From NCBI RefSeq assembly GCF_009725235.1, contig NZ_WJFC01000007.1, forward strand, positions 1 to 64,000: a DNA stretch of 64,000 bases, written 5' to 3'. The stretch comes from Scytonema sp. UIC 10036. GTDB lineage: Bacteria > Cyanobacteriota > Cyanobacteriia > Cyanobacteriales > Nostocaceae. This document shows, piece by piece, positions 51,163-61,248 of this stretch. Under the pieces are notes generated by a model that was given only the letters and a program-made list of their open reading frames with translations, did not search any database and had not been told where the DNA came from. The position numbers were made by a program, and so were the translations under genes. Positions within the stretch are counted from its first letter, which is position 1, and each line of letters opens with the position of its first letter.

Positions 51163-53052
51163 TTACTTCTGGCTTCTTTTACGAGGAATTAAAAATGGAG
51201 GCATGGGACAATCCAAAGTAATGACGATCGCCCGCAGCAAATCTGCTTCTTGAGGAGTGACTTGATTATCAACCATCACTGTATGAGCGCAGGCATCAAT
51301 TGTGGCTTGCTTCAATTTGGGGCTAGCAAGGCGCAGGCGATTGAGGCTTTTCTGAATTCCCGCAAAGTTACAAGCAATTGGTGTTTCCGGTTGTTCTTGT
51401 TGCCCGACTTTAGGAAGTCTAAAAACCCCACTGCGAAATGCGTAGGCGATCGCATCAGGTTGAGATTGTCCGACTTTTGCGAGTGCAGAAAGTACGAGGA
51501 TACAATCTGACCAAATCTCTTGTATATTGTCAAATTGCTCGGCTTTAGATGAGGATTCTGGATGGATGCAAGGTTCGAGACGGTGCCACAGCACTAATTG
51601 CAACACAAATTCCCAAAGTGATAAATCTCCACCCACTTTAATCAAACCCTTAACGCATTTGCAAATTTGCTGGCATTCGCTAGGAGAAGATTGACGCAAT
51701 GCGGGTATTGCTAAATCCACAAGAGGTAAGCGCATACCGGAATCTAACGAGGCTATTTCGTCAACAAACAATAGAGTTTCTTCTACTAACTCCGCAGGTT
51801 GTACTTCTCGCAACCACTCAAGTTGGCGATCGCGCACGGGAGAATTTGTATCATTTAATGTCAGTGCGTAAACAATAGCTATTGCACTTTGTTGCCTTTG
51901 CAAGCCCAAGCGTAGGGTTTCTGGTAAATCTGCCAGTATTTTTTGAGCATAAGTAAAATGCTCTGGAGCAACCCTTCCCACTTGGTTAACAACCTTTTCT
52001 GGAGCAACTGGAGCACCCGTAGTAAAAGCACTGCTAAGAGCAAAACCCATTGCTGATTCGTGGGGATAAGAACGCCTTTGGATGTCAGTTCCAGATGGTT
52101 TGTAGTTCAAACCGCGAATGCGGCGAATACGATCTGAAAGTGGTGGGTGAGTGGCTAGCATATCTTCCCAAAAAGAGAGTTGAAGCGCATTGCCAAAAAA
52201 CATATGACTTGCGGCTTCAGCTGCGGGAGAATACAACCCCGAACCGATTCTTTCTATTTTTTCAAGCGCTCCTGCAATACCATCAGTGTTACGGGTAAAT
52301 TGGACGGCTGAAGCATCAGCAAGAAATTCTCGTTGTCGGGAGACTGCTGCTTTAATCAAGCGCCCGCAGAACAATCCCACACCTCCTATTAACATCAATG
52401 CCAAACCAAACGCCCACAAACCTTTGTTCTCGCTACGGTAGCTGCTACGAAAACGTAGAATAAAGACTCCGGTTAGGTAAAGAAACAAAATTCCGTGGAG
52501 CAATCCTACCAAACGCAAATTCAGGCGCATATCTCCATTGAGAATATGGCTGAACTCATGACCAATCACGCCTTGCAACTCATCCCGGTTGAGTTGTTCC
52601 AGACAACCACGGGTGACTCCGATTGCAGCATCGTTGGGAGTAAACCCAGCAGCAAAAGCATTGATGCCCAGTTCTGAGTCAAGGACATACACAAACGGCA
52701 CTGAAATGCCAGAGGCGATCGCCATTTCCTCTACAATATTTAACAGTTGTTGCTCGTTGGGATTTGCTATGTCTGATATCAGCAATCTTCCACCCAACTC
52801 TATTGCGATCGCACTTCCACCCTCTCTGAGGCAAGCTATTTTGTAGAAGCTAGCTAGAGCGATGACAGCTGTCGTGACACCTGCAACACACAGAAATAAT
52901 TGTGGATGCCACCAAATTCTAGGAGCCATGCGGAGAAAAAACAGCGTGGCAATGTAAATTGCTCCAACAATTGCCACTATCGATAAAACAAACAACCCTA
53001 TTAACTGTTGAGTGTTTTGGCGTGCTCGATCCTGATTTTCAAAAAAATTCAT
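51163..53052 (-). CDS. M48 family membrane metalloprotease (HtpX-like)
   Basis: 629 residues. Two N-terminal membrane helices (QLIGLFVLSIVAIVGAIYIA; LFLCVAGVTTAVIALASF), an ectodomain-like stretch NAFAAGFTPNDAAIGVT, then the zinc motif VIGHEFSHIL (HExxH) and the third ligand region EFLADASAVQFTR. Two more membrane helices lie between them (GLLHGILFLYLTGVFIL; AFGLALMLIGGVGLFCG). The C-terminal about 270 residues are helical and acidic and unlike plain HtpX (about 290 aa). The LemA gene starts 8 bp upstream in the same direction; LemA-M48 pairs are recurrent. It probably degrades misfolded membrane proteins. ATG 53052. Confidence 0.92.
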   Translation of the reverse strand: MNFFENQDRARQNTQQLIGLFVLSIVAIVGAIYIATLFFLRMAPRIWWHPQLFLCVAGVTTAVIALASFYKIACLREGGSAIAIELGGRLLISDIANPNEQQLLNIVEEMAIASGISVPFVYVLDSELGINAFAAGFTPNDAAIGVTRGCLEQLNRDELQGVIGHEFSHILNGDMRLNLRLVGLLHGILFLYLTGVFILRFRSSYRSENKGLWAFGLALMLIGGVGLFCGRLIKAAVSRQREFLADASAVQFTRNTDGIAGALEKIERIGSGLYSPAAEAASHMFFGNALQLSFWEDMLATHPPLSDRIRRIRGLNYKPSGTDIQRRSYPHESAMGFALSSAFTTGAPVAPEKVVNQVGRVAPEHFTYAQKILADLPETLRLGLQRQQSAIAIVYALTLNDTNSPVRDRQLEWLREVQPAELVEETLLFVDEIASLDSGMRLPLVDLAIPALRQSSPSECQQICKCVKGLIKVGGDLSLWEFVLQLVLWHRLEPCIHPESSSKAEQFDNIQEIWSDCILVLSALAKVGQSQPDAIAYAFRSGVFRLPKVGQQEQPETPIACNFAGIQKSLNRLRLASPKLKQATIDACAHTVMVDNQVTPQEADLLRAIVITLDCPMPPFLIPRKRSQK

Positions 53053-53059
53053 ATACTCA

Positions 53060-53659
53060 TTAAAAAGACACGCGTGGCGCTGTTCTCATTTCTGGTGTGG
53101 CTTCTTGCAACAGTGCTGCTGCAACAAAGTTAAAACTATTTGCCACCATGTTGCTAGGGAATGCTTCTAGTTTGGTGTTGTAAAGCGTTACCGAATCATT
53201 GTAAGATTGGCGAGCAAAAGCGATACGATTTTCAGTGGAAGATAACTCCTCCATCACTCGGCTCATTGTTTGGTCTGCTTTCAACTCTGGATAAGATTCT
53301 GAGAGGATTTGAATGCGACTTAATGCACCCGCTAGGGCTGCTTCAGCATTTCCCAATTGCTGCATTGCTTGGGGATCTCCTGGATTTTGCGAAGCTCGAC
53401 TACTTGCAGAAATAGCAGAATTCCGAGCAGCAATGACTGCTTCTAAAGTTTCCCGCTCGTGCTTCATATAACCTTTAGCTGTTTCGACCAAATTTGGAAT
53501 TAGGTCATAACGGCGCTTTAATTGGATGTCAATTTGAGCGTAAGCGTTTTTGTAGCGGTTGCGAAGTTTTACTAGGTCATTATAGCTGTTGACTATGATA
53601 ACAGCTAAAGTGGCAATCAATACACCCAAGAAAATGACAATCCCCATAATATTTTTCAA
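53060..53659 (-). CDS. lemA: LemA family protein
   Basis: 199 residues. An N-terminal membrane anchor (IMGIVIFLGVLIATLAVIIV) and a helical bundle with NRYKNAYAQIDIQLKRRYDL, IPNLVETAKGYMKHERETLE and ELSSTENRIAFARQSYNDSV are diagnostic of LemA. It heads an operon with the M48 protease (7-bp gap) and probably presents or tethers proteins to it at the membrane. ATG 53659. Length and motifs are typical. Confidence 0.95.
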   Translation of the reverse strand: MKNIMGIVIFLGVLIATLAVIIVNSYNDLVKLRNRYKNAYAQIDIQLKRRYDLIPNLVETAKGYMKHERETLEAVIAARNSAISASSRASQNPGDPQAMQQLGNAEAALAGALSRIQILSESYPELKADQTMSRVMEELSSTENRIAFARQSYNDSVTLYNTKLEAFPSNMVANSFNFVAAALLQEATPEMRTAPRVSF

Positions 53660-54130
53660 GTATTAGTTTGAGTTACAGATACAGCAAGAGTTACTTGCTT
53701 ATGCACATCGAGTTTATGGCACCATGCAAGGTTTGTCATCTGTATAATTAGTTACGTATTATTACTATGGAATTTGTGTAGGAGACTGCAAGTTTCTATT
53801 TGATGTTGTTTTGACACATAGTACTAACCCTAAAGCCCTTATTTTATGGGTAAAAGCTAATGAAAACACTGTAGCTTTATTGCGCTGCTTTTGACTAAAC
53901 CAAGAGTTATATCATGTCCGCTTGTATACCCTAAATAAAACTCACGCAAAGACGCAAAGGCGCTAAGAAATTAGGAAACTTTTCCGCATGGTTATGCTAC
54001 CGGATATGATATTATACGGATAGGTAAAAGAGATGAGCTTCTGCCGTCTGCCTTCCGTCTTTTGCCCTCTCAACAAGCAAGGTAACATCATTAAAATAGA
54101 ATTGGACTACTATTATAGCTGGAATACTCT
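53660..54130. other. Intergenic region with the third MITE copy
   Basis: Upstream region of lemA, AT-rich, with the element at 53909-54012. No further gene is seen. Confidence 0.6.
53909..54012 (-). mobile_element. MITE-like element, ATATCATGTCCG ends (copy 3)
   Basis: 104 bp. ATATCATGTCCG at the left and CGGATATGATAT at the right (one mismatch). Its interior is the reverse complement of copy 1 (ACTCACGCAAAGACGCAA, GGCGCTAAGAAAT, GGTTATGCTA), so it sits in the other orientation. Confidence 0.8.
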
Positions 54131-54310
54131 ATGCAAATTACGGTTGAAATTCCTGATGAAATTGCCAAGCGGTTAAATCACGCATGGGGCGGTCTTTCTC
54201 GTAGACAAGCATTACCAGAAGTTTTCTCTCTAGAAATGATTGGTAATTATTTGTTAGATATTTCTAAAACAATTCAATTTTTATCCAATAAAGACAAGAT
54301 TTATGTCTAA
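54131..54310 (+). pseudogene. Small UPF0175-like antitoxin, probably decayed
   Basis: 59 codons from ATG 54131: MQITVEIPDEIAKRLNHAWG, GLSRRQALPEVFSLEM. The opening (MQIt.eIPdeia.rL...w..LsRR) resembles UPF0175 antitoxins, but the following helices do not, as though shifted out of frame (LSRRALEA.. expected). No toxin gene adjoins. It may be a short real protein or a remnant. Confidence 0.45.
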
Positions 54311-54806
54311 AAAACAATACAAGAGTGCCATACTTTTACACAATAAATGATTGATTTCTAGAGGGAGCAATTCTGTTATCTATTAACATTTTGAATTTCC
54401 ATTCCTGGAGATAGAGATGATATCAAATACGTAGTAATATCGTGGTCGGCTGATGACTTATAAAATGATTCGTTCGTAGTTGCGCTTTAGCGCATGCATT
54501 GTGTCTATAATCGTAGTATAAATGTTTATCCGAACATAATATAAATGATTAAAAACCGCAGAGACTCAGAGAGCGCAGAGGGAAAGATAAGGAGAGATAT
54601 AGCGCTTTTCAATTGGGTGTAATACAAAAAAAGTTATAAAACCGCAGATGCACGCAGCCCGTAGCAGATAAATCTGTACTTCATTCAAGTGAGAATCACT
54701 ATAATTCCGATACAAACGGATTTGAGATAATATGCAATATTTGGTATGGTTTCATTTGCGAACCCACGAACACAAGTAAAGTACTTCTAAATTTAATTAC
54801 TAGAAT
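54311..54806. other. Gene-free stretch with decayed repeats
   Basis: Contains CCGAACATAATAT (54530-54542), like one end of the ATATCATGTCCG element, and two stretches with AAACCGCAGA...CGCAGAG, an AT-rich repeat. No coding region recognised. Confidence 0.45.
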
Positions 54807-56096
54807 TTATTGTTTTTTTGCTTTAAAGTACCAGTAAAGGTTAGCAACAGTTAAGTCTGGTAATTCTTGCCAACTAGAAGGAGCAAAACCTTTGTATCCA
54901 GTTGCTAACGCTTGTTGAGTTATATAAGTTTCGTACTCCTTACGTGAATTAGGTAAAATCATAAATTTTAGTTGATCCCGTAGAGATAAGTAATGTGATT
55001 TTTGCTTTAACCGATCGTAAAGTGATATTTCTTCAGGCTCGGCTATCTGTATTCTGTTTTGATTATCTTCGTAAATCTCATCAAATTGATTATTGGAATT
55101 TGCTATTAATTGCCTTTCATCAGGAGATAAACTTTGTAGCCAATCAACATGATGTTGCCAAGATTCTAATAAGGTTAAATCATAATTGCAAATTTGCGCT
55201 ATTCCCGGAAATAGAAAATCTAGTTCTTCTTCAGATTCACACTGTTCTACAACAGAGAGGCTGTCTTGACGGATTTTCTCTTGAAGTTGGGTTAGGCGAT
55301 CGCTTACAGCAGTAGGCTGGTTTTGCAACTGATATGTTAAGATAATAGTCTGATCGATAGCCCAAGAACATTCCACTCTACGAAGATATCCAGCTGCACA
55401 CGTTTCAGATAACAAGTGCTGATTTCGATATTTTTCTAAAGCATCTGTTAATAAATGCCGTGCGGTTGCTAAATCAGTATTTCGGATACTTGCCTCTGTT
55501 TTTAAAGCAGTTTTAATTAAATTGAGTGCTGCCTGAAATTTCCCATATGCCTCAATCATAACTAAACGATGTTGCTCAAATTTAATATCTTGAGCAACTC
55601 TATCAATATGATTGATGATTTCTTTACCCTGATTGTCTAAAGCTTTTTTTAAATCAATAAATCCATGTTTAACTTCCAGTTTCAATTGCTTTATATCTTC
55701 TCTTAATCTCAATATTTGATACAAGTTTACTGCTGAGAGTGCCAATCCTGCTATAGCTCCTACACCAATCAAAGCTGTAGTCGCTTGCAAAACACTAATA
55801 TTAGTGTTGATAGTCGTCAAGCTTGACTGAATTAAATCCAGTTTTTCATAAGTTTTTTTAAAACCTCTATCAATTTGAATCATTTCTATGCTATCGAATA
55901 TCATTTTTGGAATAGCTACAAATGGCTGAGCTACTACACCAACAGCGTGACCAACAATGTGACCTGTCTTTGCGTCTCTAACCATGCTCAGTGGAATCCC
56001 TGAGGACGATACAACTTGTTTGAGAGTACCATTAGCAAGACCAATCATGTGTTCTGGGCGAAATACAAAAAACATAGTATTTAATTTGATTAGCAT
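54807..56096 (-). CDS. Unrecognised membrane-helical protein, divergent pair partner A
   Basis: 429 residues. The N-terminus MIGLANGTLKQVVSSSGIPL followed by DAKTGHIVGHAVGVVAQP recurs, as I recall it, in bacterial proteins of unknown function. A hydrophobic stretch (about 105-130; LQATTALIGVGAIAGLALSA) lies within a heptad-like helical region (LDLIQSSLTTINTNISVLQA and then LREDIKQLKLEVKHGFIDLK). The C-terminal half is helical and acidic, ending WYFKAKKQ. No Walker, nuclease or other catalytic motif is visible. Divergent from 56163 with 66 bp between starts. Beside a tRNA-Cys integrase it could be island cargo. M8 or M17 could also be the start. Confidence 0.75.
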   Translation of the reverse strand: MLIKLNTMFFVFRPEHMIGLANGTLKQVVSSSGIPLSMVRDAKTGHIVGHAVGVVAQPFVAIPKMIFDSIEMIQIDRGFKKTYEKLDLIQSSLTTINTNISVLQATTALIGVGAIAGLALSAVNLYQILRLREDIKQLKLEVKHGFIDLKKALDNQGKEIINHIDRVAQDIKFEQHRLVMIEAYGKFQAALNLIKTALKTEASIRNTDLATARHLLTDALEKYRNQHLLSETCAAGYLRRVECSWAIDQTIILTYQLQNQPTAVSDRLTQLQEKIRQDSLSVVEQCESEEELDFLFPGIAQICNYDLTLLESWQHHVDWLQSLSPDERQLIANSNNQFDEIYEDNQNRIQIAEPEEISLYDRLKQKSHYLSLRDQLKFMILPNSRKEYETYITQQALATGYKGFAPSSWQELPDLTVANLYWYFKAKKQ

Positions 56097-56162
56097 TTGA
56101 AAGAAAATATTGATTTAGATTGTATTAATTAAGTTTTACAAAAAACATCGGAGATTACACGG

Positions 56163-57242
56163 ATGAATGAATATTTAATGATATTTCAGAGGATGACTGA
56201 ATCTATCGAGCCAGTTTTGAAGGATGAACAAAACTCACCAGAAATTAAGCAATCTGTAGCCAAGTTGAACCAGTCGATTGCTCCCTGTTTTAAAGAAATG
56301 AAGCAATCAGCTACTAGACTCAAAAGTCTAATCCAAGTATGTTTTGATGATTTGGCTCATACTGAGGATGTTTGGGATAGCAAGCAAAGAGTAGCTGAAA
56401 TATCTACTTATGAAATATGGGAAGAAATAGGAGATTTAAGTGGGTGTAATCTTAAAGTCCGTCATTTAAGCAGACAATATAAATCTGAAGTGACTAACCA
56501 AGTTAAGAATGATTGGTACAAACGAAAATTGCTGATTGAAGAAAACCATTTTTATGATAATAAGAAAAAAATCAAGAATGCATTAAGTGTTTTTGAAAAG
56601 GACAACTTTATTATAAGGTTACGTTGTGAATTACAAGCTCAGGTAAAAGCATTACAACGCGTTATTATCGACAGTATCAACTTACTCGTCAAGCATGAAC
56701 TAGAAACTCACATTCCATTCCTAGAAAAATGTATTGGACAATTAGATAAACAACAAGCTAAAGAACTTCTTACTCAGTTTAACTTAATTGCTTCTACAAT
56801 AGCTAATTTAGTCGAAAGAGCATTTACCGAACGCTTTTACATTCTCCCTGTAAACGTTAAATCTTTGGTTGATGCTTTGGACAATACCGCTGATACTTTA
56901 GCCAAGCAGGGAGTTTTAGGTATTAGTTGGGAGCAATTTGATAAATGCTCGAAGGAAGTTTTGATCAAATTGGAAACAATTGTTACTACTATTTTTGATG
57001 AGTTTGTCAAATTAGTTGAACAAGCAGTTGAGCAAGGGCTAACATTTTATAGTGATTTCCTCGCTCAACAAGTAAGGTATCGTCAAGAAACAATAGAACA
57101 ACGTGAAGCGGAAAAAGCTTGGATTGAGGAGCAGTATCGAGAATTGACGCGGGTGCAAGATGGAATTGAAGCAATTTTATTGGATAGCCAAAATAATTGT
57201 CAAAATGATAACCTTTCTTTAAGAAAACATACGCGATTCTAG
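56163..57242 (+). CDS. Unrecognised helical protein, divergent pair partner B
   Basis: 359 residues, almost entirely predicted helix: LKDEQNSPEIKQSVAKLNQS, MKQSATRLKSLIQVCFDD, LRCELQAQVKALQRVIIDS, KCIGQLDKQQAKELLTQFN and REAEKAWIEEQYRELTRVQD. No membrane span, no Walker motif, no catalytic signature and few cysteines. It shares the 66-bp divergent promoter region with partner A, so the two may be co-regulated and act together. Candidates are a scaffold or pore-forming helical partner; both are guesses. The start is ATG 56163 (GGATGAATGAATA); a good Shine-Dalgarno is missing (ACACGG). Confidence 0.7.
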   Translation: MNEYLMIFQRMTESIEPVLKDEQNSPEIKQSVAKLNQSIAPCFKEMKQSATRLKSLIQVCFDDLAHTEDVWDSKQRVAEISTYEIWEEIGDLSGCNLKVRHLSRQYKSEVTNQVKNDWYKRKLLIEENHFYDNKKKIKNALSVFEKDNFIIRLRCELQAQVKALQRVIIDSINLLVKHELETHIPFLEKCIGQLDKQQAKELLTQFNLIASTIANLVERAFTERFYILPVNVKSLVDALDNTADTLAKQGVLGISWEQFDKCSKEVLIKLETIVTTIFDEFVKLVEQAVEQGLTFYSDFLAQQVRYRQETIEQREAEKAWIEEQYRELTRVQDGIEAILLDSQNNCQNDNLSLRKHTRF

Positions 57243-57345
57243 AAGAACGATCGGGTGTGTACTGCTTATTGGGAGGTTAAATGGTTAAAGAGGTACAAGG
57301 TGTGTTCCTTGGTTACCTCAAGTTGAACCAGTCACAAGTAAAATC

Positions 57346-58575
57346 TTATAACTCCGGAACTTGTAAATCTCGCTTATTACCTGCGTAATGCTTGTAAATA
57401 ATTTCTGGAGTGTTGCCAACCCATTTTGCCACATCTTTAGCATCAATGCCTGATTCCAAGCACAGAGTGATAAAAGTGTGCCTACACTGGTAAGGTTTTC
57501 GATATTCACTCACAAGGCTCTGCTTAACTAACTGAGTAACGATACCATCCATATGTTTACCGTGGCGGTTTTTATAGCCTTTCCAAGCGTGATGAAGAAA
57601 ATCACCAAAGTCTACTATTCCTCCTTTCTTACTTTTGAAAATGAAATCATCTGTACGCTCGGTTTCAGGCTTAATAGATTTCAGAATTTCTCGCAATTGA
57701 TAATTAATCGGAAAACGCCTGTGAGCTTGGGTTTTTAACCCATCCTTGAGAGCCAGTCCATTACTACTGATAACGATCGCTTGCTCGAAAATGATAAACT
57801 TATCACCGATATGCTTCCATTGCAACGCTATTGCTTCTGATGGTCTACAACCAGTGAAAAATAAAAACTTTACCAGGGGAGCGTAGTAGTTGTAGAGCTT
57901 GCTGTCCTCAAATGCTTTAATAATGACATCTCTTTCCTCCCTGTTAAATGGGTTAATTTGGTTCTCTTCAGATTCCGACTTAGGAAGCTGAATTTCTTTT
58001 GTCATTCCTTGAAAGGGATTAGACGCAATCAACTTGCTTTTCACTGCCCAATCACAACAGGCATTAATATTGGTTAAGGTACGTTTGGCAGCATTAGGAC
58101 TCAGGTGAGCAATGAGATAATCCCGGATAGCGATCGCATCATCGAGATTTTTAGTTGGCAAACTAGCGATGTGGTTGCGATATTTTCTATAGTCCACTGC
58201 GTAAGTAGACTGACTGACTTGTGGTTTTTTGAACTCTGTATACTGCATCCACAATTCCTGTATATCGAGTTTTGGGGTAACAGATGGGGTAATTGGGGTA
58301 ACAGTTGTTAAAGATGCAACTGGCTTGTACTTGACTCAACTGGCGTCAAACTCATCATAATCAATGTCCCGTTGGATTCTTGCAGCTAAAACAGATGCCT
58401 GCTGCCTTTCTAAAGGGGTATCTGCTTGACCAGTGGAAAGGTAGAAACGCTTGGTCTTGATTTCTCCTGTTGGAGTAACGATGGGATGGGCGAAAACTAA
58501 TTGCAACCTACCATTAGATGCCTTGATTTTTACAGAACTCTTATTGGCTCTTTCTTCTAGGCTTTTAGAGTACAT
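57346..58575 (-). pseudogene. Tyrosine recombinase (integrase) with an in-frame TGA
   Basis: From ATG 58575 (MYSKSLEERANKSSVKIKAS) the Arm DNA-binding domain ends at DYDEFDAS then TGA at 58338-58336. The same frame goes on VKYKPVASLTTVTPITPSVT and through the SAM-like domain to the catalytic domain: TGCRPSEAIAL (Arg), KTQAHRRFPI (Lys), CRHTFITL (His/Arg) and NTPEIIYKHYAGN (Tyr). Relatives read through this point with a Leu, as I recall. A second product from TTG 58254 would lack the arm domain. About 410 codons overall. Beside tRNA-Cys it marks an integrated element or islet. Confidence 0.85.
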
Positions 58576-58652
58576 ACGTTTTAATTAATGGCGTATAAAC
58601 CTTTACCTTACTAGGTTTACGCCCAATTACCCAAAAGTTACCCAAAAATTTA

Positions 58653-58676
58653 AAGTGTGGCATAATAAGCACACTT
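58653..58676. promoter_or_regulatory. Inverted repeat upstream of the integrase gene
   Basis: AAGTGTG and CACACTT, 10 bases apart, between the integrase start and the tRNA. With the nearby direct repeats TTACCCA(AAA) at 58625-58648 these could be the integrase's own regulatory or arm-type sites. Confidence 0.4.
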
Positions 58677-58730
58677 CATCACACTTACTACAATGGATTC
58701 CCATCGATTAAAAACATAGTTTTTTTAAAA

Positions 58731-58801
<71 letters not shown>

Positions 58802-59135
58802 ATAACTAACTTATACTCTTGTAGTTTTAGCTTATCTATCCTACCTAATTTTAGCTTAGATATTAAGTTTGGTAGATTCGCAATTAACTACTTTTCTAGC
58901 ATAGCACACGCTTTTCCTTTAGCCAACTCCAAAAAACTATAAACTTGACTGCATAATGCCCCTTTAGGTAGGGCAGAAACACCCTGGTTTTTATTGCTAC
59001 TTATTTGTGCGTTTAGCGATCGCTACAGGATGGCGTAAATAAACTTTCCATTAAAAATCACATCAAAGCGCGTACTATCAGCTTTTGCACCCTCAATATT
59101 CTACTACCTTCTACCCTCTTAGTCCTGCCATATTC
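58802..59135. other. Spacer upstream of tRNA-Cys
   Basis: AT-rich promoter region of the tRNA. On the minus strand, 59029-59103 encodes a start-less scrap (GAKADSTRFDVIFNGKFIYA) ending in TAG; it looks like a protein tail, unidentified. Confidence 0.35.
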
Positions 59136-59519
59136 CTAACTTAACCTCTTGTGTGCCTGCTTATTTACCCATTCTGTGACTCTTTTATAAAAAGTATCCT
59201 CCAGTGACAGTGCTTCCTTGAGGTTAGCAACAGACCTTTCTTGACTAAATAGAAGTGCGGGTGGGTGTGGCAATGGAAGCGGGTAGGAACCATTGTGTTC
59301 TTCCTTTCCAAAATATGCATTAAAGCAAAGGACTGCTTTTTCTTCATTTATGGTCAGAATAGCGCTGGTACTCAAGGTTTCGCCAAGCCACTCCGTCATA
59401 CCCCACTCCCTCTCCCATTGATATGTGATTCCTGGTTCTGTGGACTCTGCGATCGCTATTGTCGCTTCTCGACTTCTAGCGTACTCGATTAGCAAAATGA
59501 GTGACTGTGCTGATATCAT
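59136..59519 (-). CDS. Hypothetical protein
   Basis: 127 residues from ATG 59519 (MISAQSLILLIEYARSREAT). Features: ESTEPGITYQWEREWGMTEW and LGETLSTSAILTINEEKAVL, CFNAYFGKEEHNGSYPL, then a Leu/Pro-rich PLPLPHPPALLFSQE and a basic end (NKQAHKRLS). No signal peptide, no membrane segment and no recognised domain. A start at 59549 would add ten residues. It lies 93 bp downstream of cysA on the same strand, so read-through transcription is possible but unproven. Confidence 0.6.
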   Translation of the reverse strand: MISAQSLILLIEYARSREATIAIAESTEPGITYQWEREWGMTEWLGETLSTSAILTINEEKAVLCFNAYFGKEEHNGSYPLPLPHPPALLFSQERSVANLKEALSLEDTFYKRVTEWVNKQAHKRLS

Positions 59520-59611
59520 TTTTAACTGTGTCTTAAATGCAATCAGCATAGTATCATTAGCCAGCTAAGAGTCAATAGTCAACTCTGTCGTAACACCCAA
59601 CAGTAAACAAT

Positions 59612-60628
59612 TTAAATTGAATAATACAGTGGGAAGGATTTTGCGTCCTTTGGCTTGACATACACTTTTTGTTGTGGCTCTAACTTTAACTCGTCATAAC
59701 GTTCTCTTGTCAAATGGGCTGTTACTACCTGCCCGTCATCCAAAGTCAACTCTGCTTGCACTTCCCAACCCAAATGTATCAACCGAGTCACCCTAGCAGG
59801 TACTGTAGCGCCATTCTGGCTTGTTTCCACGATGACATCTTGCGGACGCAAAAATACTTCTGGATGAGCAGAATCAAATCCATTACTCTGGAAAATCCTA
59901 GCCGTACTGGGTAACACATTAACAGGTCCGATAAAACTCATTACAAATGCTGTTGCTGGATGGTCGTATATTTCTGCTGGCGTCCCTATCTGTTCTACTC
60001 GCCCTTTATTCATCACCACGACTTCATCCGAGACTTCCATCGCTTCTTCTTGGTCGTGGGTTACAAAAACAGTGGTTACATGTACTTCATCATGCAAGCG
60101 GCGCAACCAAGCTCGCAAGTCTTTCCGAACTTTGGCATCAAGTGCGCCAAAGGGTTCATCTAAAAGTAAAACTTCTGGTTCTACTGCTAGCGCCCGTGCG
60201 AGTGCTACCCTTTGGCGTTGACCCCCAGAAAGTTGTGAGGGGTAACGGTTACCCAGCCCACTCAGTTGCACTAAATCTAATAATTCTTCAACCCGTTCTT
60301 TGATTTTTACTTTTGTTGCTTTACGAATTTCTAAACCAAAGGCAATGTTTTGCCTGACAGTCATGTGCTTAAATAAAGCATAGTGCTGGAAGACAAACCC
60401 AATCTTCCGTTGTTGTACGCTTTGGTATGTAGCATCTTTACCAGTCAGCAAAATTTTCCCGCTATCTGGCAATTCCAAACCCGCAATTAAACGCAACAGT
60501 GTGGACTTCCCTGAACCAGATGGTCCGAGTAGTGCTACGAGTGAGCCACTCTTAACTTCCAGACTGACTCGATCGACTGCTTTAAAATTGCCAAACTCTT
60601 TAGATACGTTCTCAACAACTATGCCCAC
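59612..60628 (-). CDS. cysA: Sulfate/thiosulfate ABC transporter ATP-binding protein
   Basis: 338 residues. GPSGSGKST (Walker A), the Q-loop in FVFQHYALF, signature [27 protein letters not shown] (Walker B) and the switch His in FVTHDQEEA. The C-terminal TOBE-type regulatory region starts at about 240 ([19 protein letters not shown]). It energises sulfate uptake with CysT/CysW permeases; those genes are not adjacent here. GTG 60628 begins [20 protein letters not shown], the family's normal start. Confidence 0.93.
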   Translation of the reverse strand: MGIVVENVSKEFGNFKAVDRVSLEVKSGSLVALLGPSGSGKSTLLRLIAGLELPDSGKILLTGKDATYQSVQQRKIGFVFQHYALFKHMTVRQNIAFGLEIRKATKVKIKERVEELLDLVQLSGLGNRYPSQLSGGQRQRVALARALAVEPEVLLLDEPFGALDAKVRKDLRAWLRRLHDEVHVTTVFVTHDQEEAMEVSDEVVVMNKGRVEQIGTPAEIYDHPATAFVMSFIGPVNVLPSTARIFQSNGFDSAHPEVFLRPQDVIVETSQNGATVPARVTRLIHLGWEVQAELTLDDGQVVTAHLTRERYDELKLEPQQKVYVKPKDAKSFPLYYSI

Positions 60629-60692
60629 TGTGACTGCACCTCGGAAACCAATCTACGGATTTTTGATTAAGATTAGCGTATATCGGAGTATA

Positions 60693-60768
60693 CCATAAAC
60701 AGTGACCAGTAACCAATGACCAATGACCAATGACAAATGACCAATGACAAATGACCAATGACCAATCA
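60693..60768. repeat. Tandem heptanucleotide repeat (CCAATGA/CAAATGA)
   Basis: Ten or more units of ACCAATG/ACAAATG between cysA and yidD. The last bases reach the yidD stop. Confidence 0.9.
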
Positions 60769-61248
60769 ACTCCCACAGCTACCACAACTTCCACAATCTA
60801 GTGAGCCGCAGTCTGCTGCACTGCAATCCAAAGCACTACAGTCTAATACAGTACAATCACAGGTTGCTAAATCGACTAACCCCTCGATACAGTCGCAGCC
60901 CCCACCACAATCGCTGCTTCTACAGTCTGATTGACGAACTTTATCTTTGGTACAATTGTGTCTTCGATGCTTTTTATCTGGCGTTTCCTCTGTCGATCCC
61001 TCAATCTGCGCCCGCAAAATTTCATTGGCTTGCGAACAGGCTTGAAATCGGATTCGAGATTTGACCATTGCACCCCGCAAACCTTCTTGAGCAATCACTC
61101 GCTTGATGTACTGCGAACAAGACTCTCCACCATAAAGAATCCGATGAGCGCAACTAAATCCTTTGTGAGGAGAAATACGTTTTTGATACTGAGTAATTGC
61201 TGCAACACTAATTTGTCTGCTAACTGAGTCAAACACTGAAACCTGCAT
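60766..61248 (-). CDS. yidD: YidD-like membrane protein insertion factor with a Cys-rich tail
   Basis: 160 residues. The YidD core is 18-85: YQKRISPHKGFSCAHRILYG, GESCSQYIKRVIAQEGLRGA, KSRIRFQACSQANEILRA, with the conserved Cys residues of the family (YidD is usually 70-100 aa). It assists insertion of membrane proteins together with YidC. The last about 70 residues form a tail with a charged hinge (EETPDKKHRRHN) and then many D-C repeats (DCSALDCSAADCGSLDCG), perhaps metal-binding. Start ATG 61248. Confidence 0.85.
   Translation of the reverse strand: MQVSVFDSVSRQISVAAITQYQKRISPHKGFSCAHRILYGGESCSQYIKRVIAQEGLRGAMVKSRIRFQACSQANEILRAQIEGSTEETPDKKHRRHNCTKDKVRQSDCRSSDCGGGCDCIEGLVDLATCDCTVLDCSALDCSAADCGSLDCGSCGSCGS

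Noticed and set aside
54420..54542. Possible fourth copy of the ATATCATGTCCG element
   Set aside because: Only the right end (CCGAACATAATAT) is convincing; the left end (ATATCAAATACG) and interior do not match, so it is recorded only as a possible half-site.
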